Shown here in pieces: positions 8,051-10,716 of a stretch of 10,716 nucleotides of DNA. Origin of the DNA: an uncultured Clostridia bacterium (GTDB lineage Bacteria > Bacillota > Clostridia > Christensenellales > UBA1242); the NCBI GenBank assembly GCA_934725745.1, contig CAKVCH010000007.1:1-10716 (forward strand), given 5' to 3'. Within the stretch, counting starts at the first letter, position 1. Each line of letters starts with the position of its first letter. Below the pieces are notes generated by a model. That model saw only the letters and a program-made list of their open reading frames with translations. It was not told the DNA's origin and searched no databases. The position numbers were made by a program, and so were the translations under genes.

Positions 8051-9103
8051 TCACTTTTTAGGCGAATCAACATAGAAGAAACAGCAATCCCCAAAACTAA
8101 AAAACCTGTACTTTTCTTTAACCGCTTCTTTGTACACTCTCATTGTTTCATCATATCCCGCAAAAGCAGAAACAAGCATAATGAGAGTGCTTTCTGGTAA
8201 ATGAAAATTAGTAATTAAACAGTCAACAATTTTAAAGTCGTAAGGTGGATAACAAAAGAGTTTTGTCTCCCCTTTTTGAGCAACAAGTTCCCCCGTTTTT
8301 CCCGCACTTTCAAGAGTCCTTACGCTTGTTGTTCCGACGGCGATAATTCTTCGTCCTTCCTTTTTTGCCTTGTTTACTATTTCCGCAGTTTCAGGAGACA
8401 CTTCATAATATTCGCTATGCATATCGTGTGATAAAATACTATCTTCTTTGACGGGTCTAAAAGTCCCTAGTCCTACATGCAACAAAACAAAGCAAACAAT
8501 TACCCCCATATCCTTTATTTTTTGCAAAAGTTCGTCCGTAAAATGCAGTCCTGCGGTTGGCGCTGCCGACGAGCCATTGACAATGCTATAAACCGTTTGG
8601 TATCTTTCGCTATTTTTTAGCCTTGTTTTTATGTATGGTGGAAGTGGAGTCGTGCCTACACGCGACAAAACATCTTCAAACGCCCCCGAAAAAGTAAATC
8701 TAACAATTTTTCCGCCGATTTCCTTTTCTTCACCTATTATTTCGCACATTAGTTCATCAGAAAACTTCACTTTTGTGCCAATTTTGAGCCTTTTCCCTGG
8801 CTTTGCAAGTGTTTCCCAATCGGTCAAATTTTGCCTTTTGAGTAAAAAAATCTCAACTTTTGCGCCAGTCCCCACCTTTTCACCTATAAGCCTGCAAGGA
8901 ATAACGCGGGTATTATTTAAAACCAAAACATCGCCTTTTTTTAGAAAACTAGGAAGGTCGTAAAAATGTTTATGCTCTATTTCTTTATTTTCCATATTAA
9001 AACATAACATTCTTGATGTGTCCCTTTTTTCAAGCGGAGTTTGCGCTATAAGTTCTTCTGGCAAATCATAGTTATATGTACTTCTTAATGTATAATCAAT
9101 CAT
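8051..9103 (-). CDS. queA: S-adenosylmethionine:tRNA ribosyltransferase-isomerase
   Basis: Catalyses the step after Tgt in queuosine synthesis (EC 2.4.99.17): it moves the ribosyl group of S-adenosylmethionine to preQ1-34 in tRNA and rearranges it to epoxyqueuosine. At 350 residues it is normal length. Family motifs in order: [15 protein letters not shown] (14-28), [13 protein letters not shown] (60-72), [10 protein letters not shown] (153-162), [12 protein letters not shown] (178-189), [10 protein letters not shown] (209-218), [10 protein letters not shown] (256-265), [20 protein letters not shown] (297-316) and YRFFSFGD (332-339). The end is slightly unusual, reading GDCCFF where GDAM is common. 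The ATG overlaps the ruvB stop by 8 nt (ATGATTGA), with AGAAGG 8 nt upstream inside ruvB, so translation is probably coupled. It reads through into the SLOG gene and tgt with no clear terminator. Confidence 0.98.
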   Translation of the reverse strand: MIDYTLRSTYNYDLPEELIAQTPLEKRDTSRMLCFNMENKEIEHKHFYDLPSFLKKGDVLVLNNTRVIPCRLIGEKVGTGAKVEIFLLKRQNLTDWETLAKPGKRLKIGTKVKFSDELMCEIIGEEKEIGGKIVRFTFSGAFEDVLSRVGTTPLPPYIKTRLKNSERYQTVYSIVNGSSAAPTAGLHFTDELLQKIKDMGVIVCFVLLHVGLGTFRPVKEDSILSHDMHSEYYEVSPETAEIVNKAKKEGRRIIAVGTTSVRTLESAGKTGELVAQKGETKLFCYPPYDFKIVDCLITNFHLPESTLIMLVSAFAGYDETMRVYKEAVKEKYRFFSFGDCCFFYVDSPKK

Positions 9104-10127
9104 TCTTTTCGCCTTCTGTTGTTGTTATATTTTCGCTAGGCATTTTAAGCCCTAAATGGTTGTACGCCCCTTCAAGCGCCACACGCCCCCTAAGAGTCCT
9201 TGCAATAAAACCAAGTCTAATTAGATAAGGTTCGTAAACATCTTCCACTGTCGCGACTTCTTCCCCAATTGAAGTCGCAAGCGTCTCGACGCCAACAGGT
9301 CCGCCTTTAAAGGTCTTAATTAGCCCTTCAAGTAGCCTTCTATCGACAAAATCAAGCCCTTTTTCGTCAACATCCATAAGTTTAAGTGCTTCTTTTGCGA
9401 TTGCGAGCGTAACCTTTCCATCCCCACGCACTTGTGCGTAGTCTCTCACACGCTTTAAAAGTCTATTAGCAATTCTAGGTGTTCCACGACTGCGTTTTGC
9501 TACTTCCAAAACCGCGTCATCTTCTATTGCAATGTTTAAAATCTTTGCACTACGCGATACAATGTCCGACAAATCTTTTTCATCGTAAAGTTCAAGCCTT
9601 TCAATAATCCCAAAACGGTCTCTTAGTGGACTTGCAATATTTCCCGCTTTTGTAGTCGCGCCAACGAGAGTAAAAGGTTGGAGTTTTAGACGCATATTTC
9701 GTGCGCTTGGTCCCTTTCCGACAATAAAGTCTAGCGAAAAGTCCTCCATCGCTGGATACAAAATCTCTTCGACTGAATGGTTTAGCCTATGGATTTCATC
9801 AATAAACAAAACATCATTCTTTTGCAAATTAGTTAAAATTGCCGCAAGGTCTGCCGCGTGCTCAATTGCTGGACCCGATGTAACTTTAAGTTGTGTTCCA
9901 AGTTCAGTCGCGATAATATGCGAGAGAGTCGTTTTCCCAAGCCCAGGTGGTCCGTACAAAAGAACATGGTCAAGCGCTTCTTTTCGTGTTTTTGCTGCAT
10001 CAATGTAGATTTTAAGGCTATTTTTAACCTTTTCTTGTCCTACATAATCGGCGAGTTTCAATGGTCTCAATGAATTTTCCATTTCGACTTCGCTCATATT
10101 TTTTGTTGATTTTATAAAATCGTTCAT
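9096..10127 (-). CDS. ruvB: Holliday junction branch-migration ATPase RuvB
   Basis: AAA+ motor that forms hexameric rings and, with RuvA, drives branch migration of Holliday junctions in recombinational repair. At 343 residues it is normal length. Walker A GPPGLGKT is at 59-66, Walker B VLFIDEIH at 106-113, the sensor-1 region GATTKAG at 156-162, and the LRDRFG segment with the arginine finger (R171, equal to E. coli R174 by offset) at 168-173. Sensor-2 [10 protein letters not shown] is at 215-224. The C-terminal winged helix begins near [10 protein letters not shown] (275-284) and includes [15 protein letters not shown] (301-315). All key residues are present. The ATG lies 7 nt after the ruvA stop, and its AGGA site overlaps the end of ruvA 10 nt upstream. 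The end overlaps queA by 8 nt. Expression is presumably driven by a promoter at or before ruvA, outside the window. Confidence 0.99.
   Translation of the reverse strand: MNDFIKSTKNMSEVEMENSLRPLKLADYVGQEKVKNSLKIYIDAAKTRKEALDHVLLYGPPGLGKTTLSHIIATELGTQLKVTSGPAIEHAADLAAILTNLQKNDVLFIDEIHRLNHSVEEILYPAMEDFSLDFIVGKGPSARNMRLKLQPFTLVGATTKAGNIASPLRDRFGIIERLELYDEKDLSDIVSRSAKILNIAIEDDAVLEVAKRSRGTPRIANRLLKRVRDYAQVRGDGKVTLAIAKEALKLMDVDEKGLDFVDRRLLEGLIKTFKGGPVGVETLATSIGEEVATVEDVYEPYLIRLGFIARTLRGRVALEGAYNHLGLKMPSENITTTEGEKND
9112..9117 (-). promoter_or_regulatory. ribosome binding site of queA inside ruvB
   Basis: The minus strand reads AGAAGG 8 nt before the queA ATG at 9103 and lies within the last codons of ruvB. 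It supports the overlapping start and translational coupling. Confidence 0.6.
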
Positions 10128-10134
10128 CTTTTTT

Positions 10135-10716
10135 CTATCCTATTTGTGTCAAACATTTTCTTATAATATCTTCTGCCGTGTCACCAGAACTAAATGCCGT
10201 TTTTGCAAGGCGCACCGCTTCCATTTTGGTTATTCCAAGCGACACCAAAACCGCCACCGCATCGTCAATCTCGCCATTGGTCTCTGTTTCAAGGTCAAGG
10301 CTTATTTCGCCCGTCACATCGCCCAACTTGTCTTTTAGGTCAACTACTATGCGTTCTGCCGTCTTTTTTCCAACACCCTTTACTTTTGAAAGCGTTTTTG
10401 AGTCTCCGCTTGAAATGACAATGCTAAGGTCTGTAACGGAAATGTTCGATAAAATCGCCATTGCGCCTTTTGGTCCAACGCCACTAACGGTTATAAGTTT
10501 TAAAAACATTTCTTTTTCCTCAAGGCAATAAAAACCGAACAAACTCACACCGTCATCTCTTTGTTGATAATATGTGTAAACTTTCACTTCTCCGACCAAA
10601 TTGTCAAAAAAGCGGTTAGCAAAGGTCGAAACAAAAATTTCGTAGCCGATTTTGTTGTTTTCGACAACGATATAGTTTTCCTTTCTTTCGGTTATATCCC
10701 CAATTATGTAACTATA
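10135..10716 (-). CDS. ruvA: Holliday junction DNA-binding subunit RuvA (lacks only its start codon in this window)
   Basis: RuvA tetramers hold the Holliday junction and load RuvB. A TTG at 10599 gives a 154-residue frame, but this is an internal codon: the same frame stays open to the right edge and adds 39 residues beginning YSYIIGDIT. That aligns with the RuvA N-terminus (E. coli MIGRLRG) so that Gly7 matches if a start codon lies just past position 10716, giving about 194 residues, the normal size. Counting so, the OB-fold domain spans about 1-63 with the acidic pin D55-D56 matching E. coli E55-D56. The two helix-hairpin-helix motifs are [13 protein letters not shown] (78-90) and [14 protein letters not shown] (112-125). 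A flexible linker follows at about 134-150, and the RuvB-binding domain III ([14 protein letters not shown]) ends the protein. ruvB follows 7 nt downstream. Confidence 0.97.
   Translation of the reverse strand, partial: YSYIIGDITERKENYIVVENNKIGYEIFVSTFANRFFDNLVGEVKVYTYYQQRDDGVSLFGFYCLEEKEMFLKLITVSGVGPKGAMAILSNISVTDLSIVISSGDSKTLSKVKGVGKKTAERIVVDLKDKLGDVTGEISLDLETETNGEIDDAVAVLVSLGITKMEAVRLAKTAFSSGDTAEDIIRKCLTQIG

Noticed and set aside
8631..8963. Plus-strand open frame of 110 codons
   Set aside because: It lies wholly antisense to queA, whose protein is clearly conserved over this stretch.
10144..10531. Plus-strand open frames of 64, 74 and 117 codons
   Set aside because: They are shadows of ruvA in other frames, and the RuvA helix-hairpin-helix motifs are unmistakable on the minus strand.

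Overview
The window looks like chromosomal DNA of an uncultured low-GC, Gram-positive-type bacterium (Bacillota). It is AT-rich by eye. It uses the standard bacterial code: TGA ends ruvB and queA, and Trp is written TGG. Shine-Dalgarno sites are of the AAAGGG/GGGAG type, and ruvA-ruvB-queA-tgt is the gene order known from many Firmicutes. I see no transposase, integrase, CRISPR array, tRNA or rRNA. I cannot name the genus.

Right half (about 6.16-10.72 kb, all minus strand, transcribed right to left): ruvA (only its start codon appears to lie outside the window), ruvB, queA, a SLOG/DUF1273-family gene, and tgt. ruvA-ruvB are 7 nt apart and ruvB-queA overlap by 8 nt, so these three are surely one translationally packed unit. 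queA-SLOG (134 nt) and SLOG-tgt (60 nt) are looser but have no convincing terminator between them. RuvA and RuvB form the Holliday-junction branch-migration motor. Tgt puts preQ1 into position 34 of GUN-anticodon tRNAs, and QueA then adds the ribosyl-derived epoxycyclopentane from S-adenosylmethionine to give epoxyqueuosine. The SLOG gene sits between the two queuosine genes, and its role is unknown.

Middle (5845-6161): a 317-nt gene-free gap. It holds several short hairpins and one terminator-like AT-rich hairpin with a T-tract on the minus strand, which probably ends the ruvAB-queA-tgt transcript.

Left half (0.64-5.84 kb, minus strand): a 1484-residue protein of unrecognised family, anchored by an N-terminal membrane segment and otherwise predicted extracytoplasmic and beta-rich. 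It is followed 35 nt later by a 238-residue cytoplasmic protein with one Sel1-like repeat and a very acidic tail. The two are probably co-transcribed. A strong bidirectional terminator (535-571) separates them from a convergent plus-strand gene, of which only the last 143 codons are in the window.

The housekeeping genes are secure. The candidates for something undescribed are the giant surface protein with its Sel1 partner, and the SLOG gene lodged inside the queuosine operon. No biochemical system can be claimed from the sequence alone.
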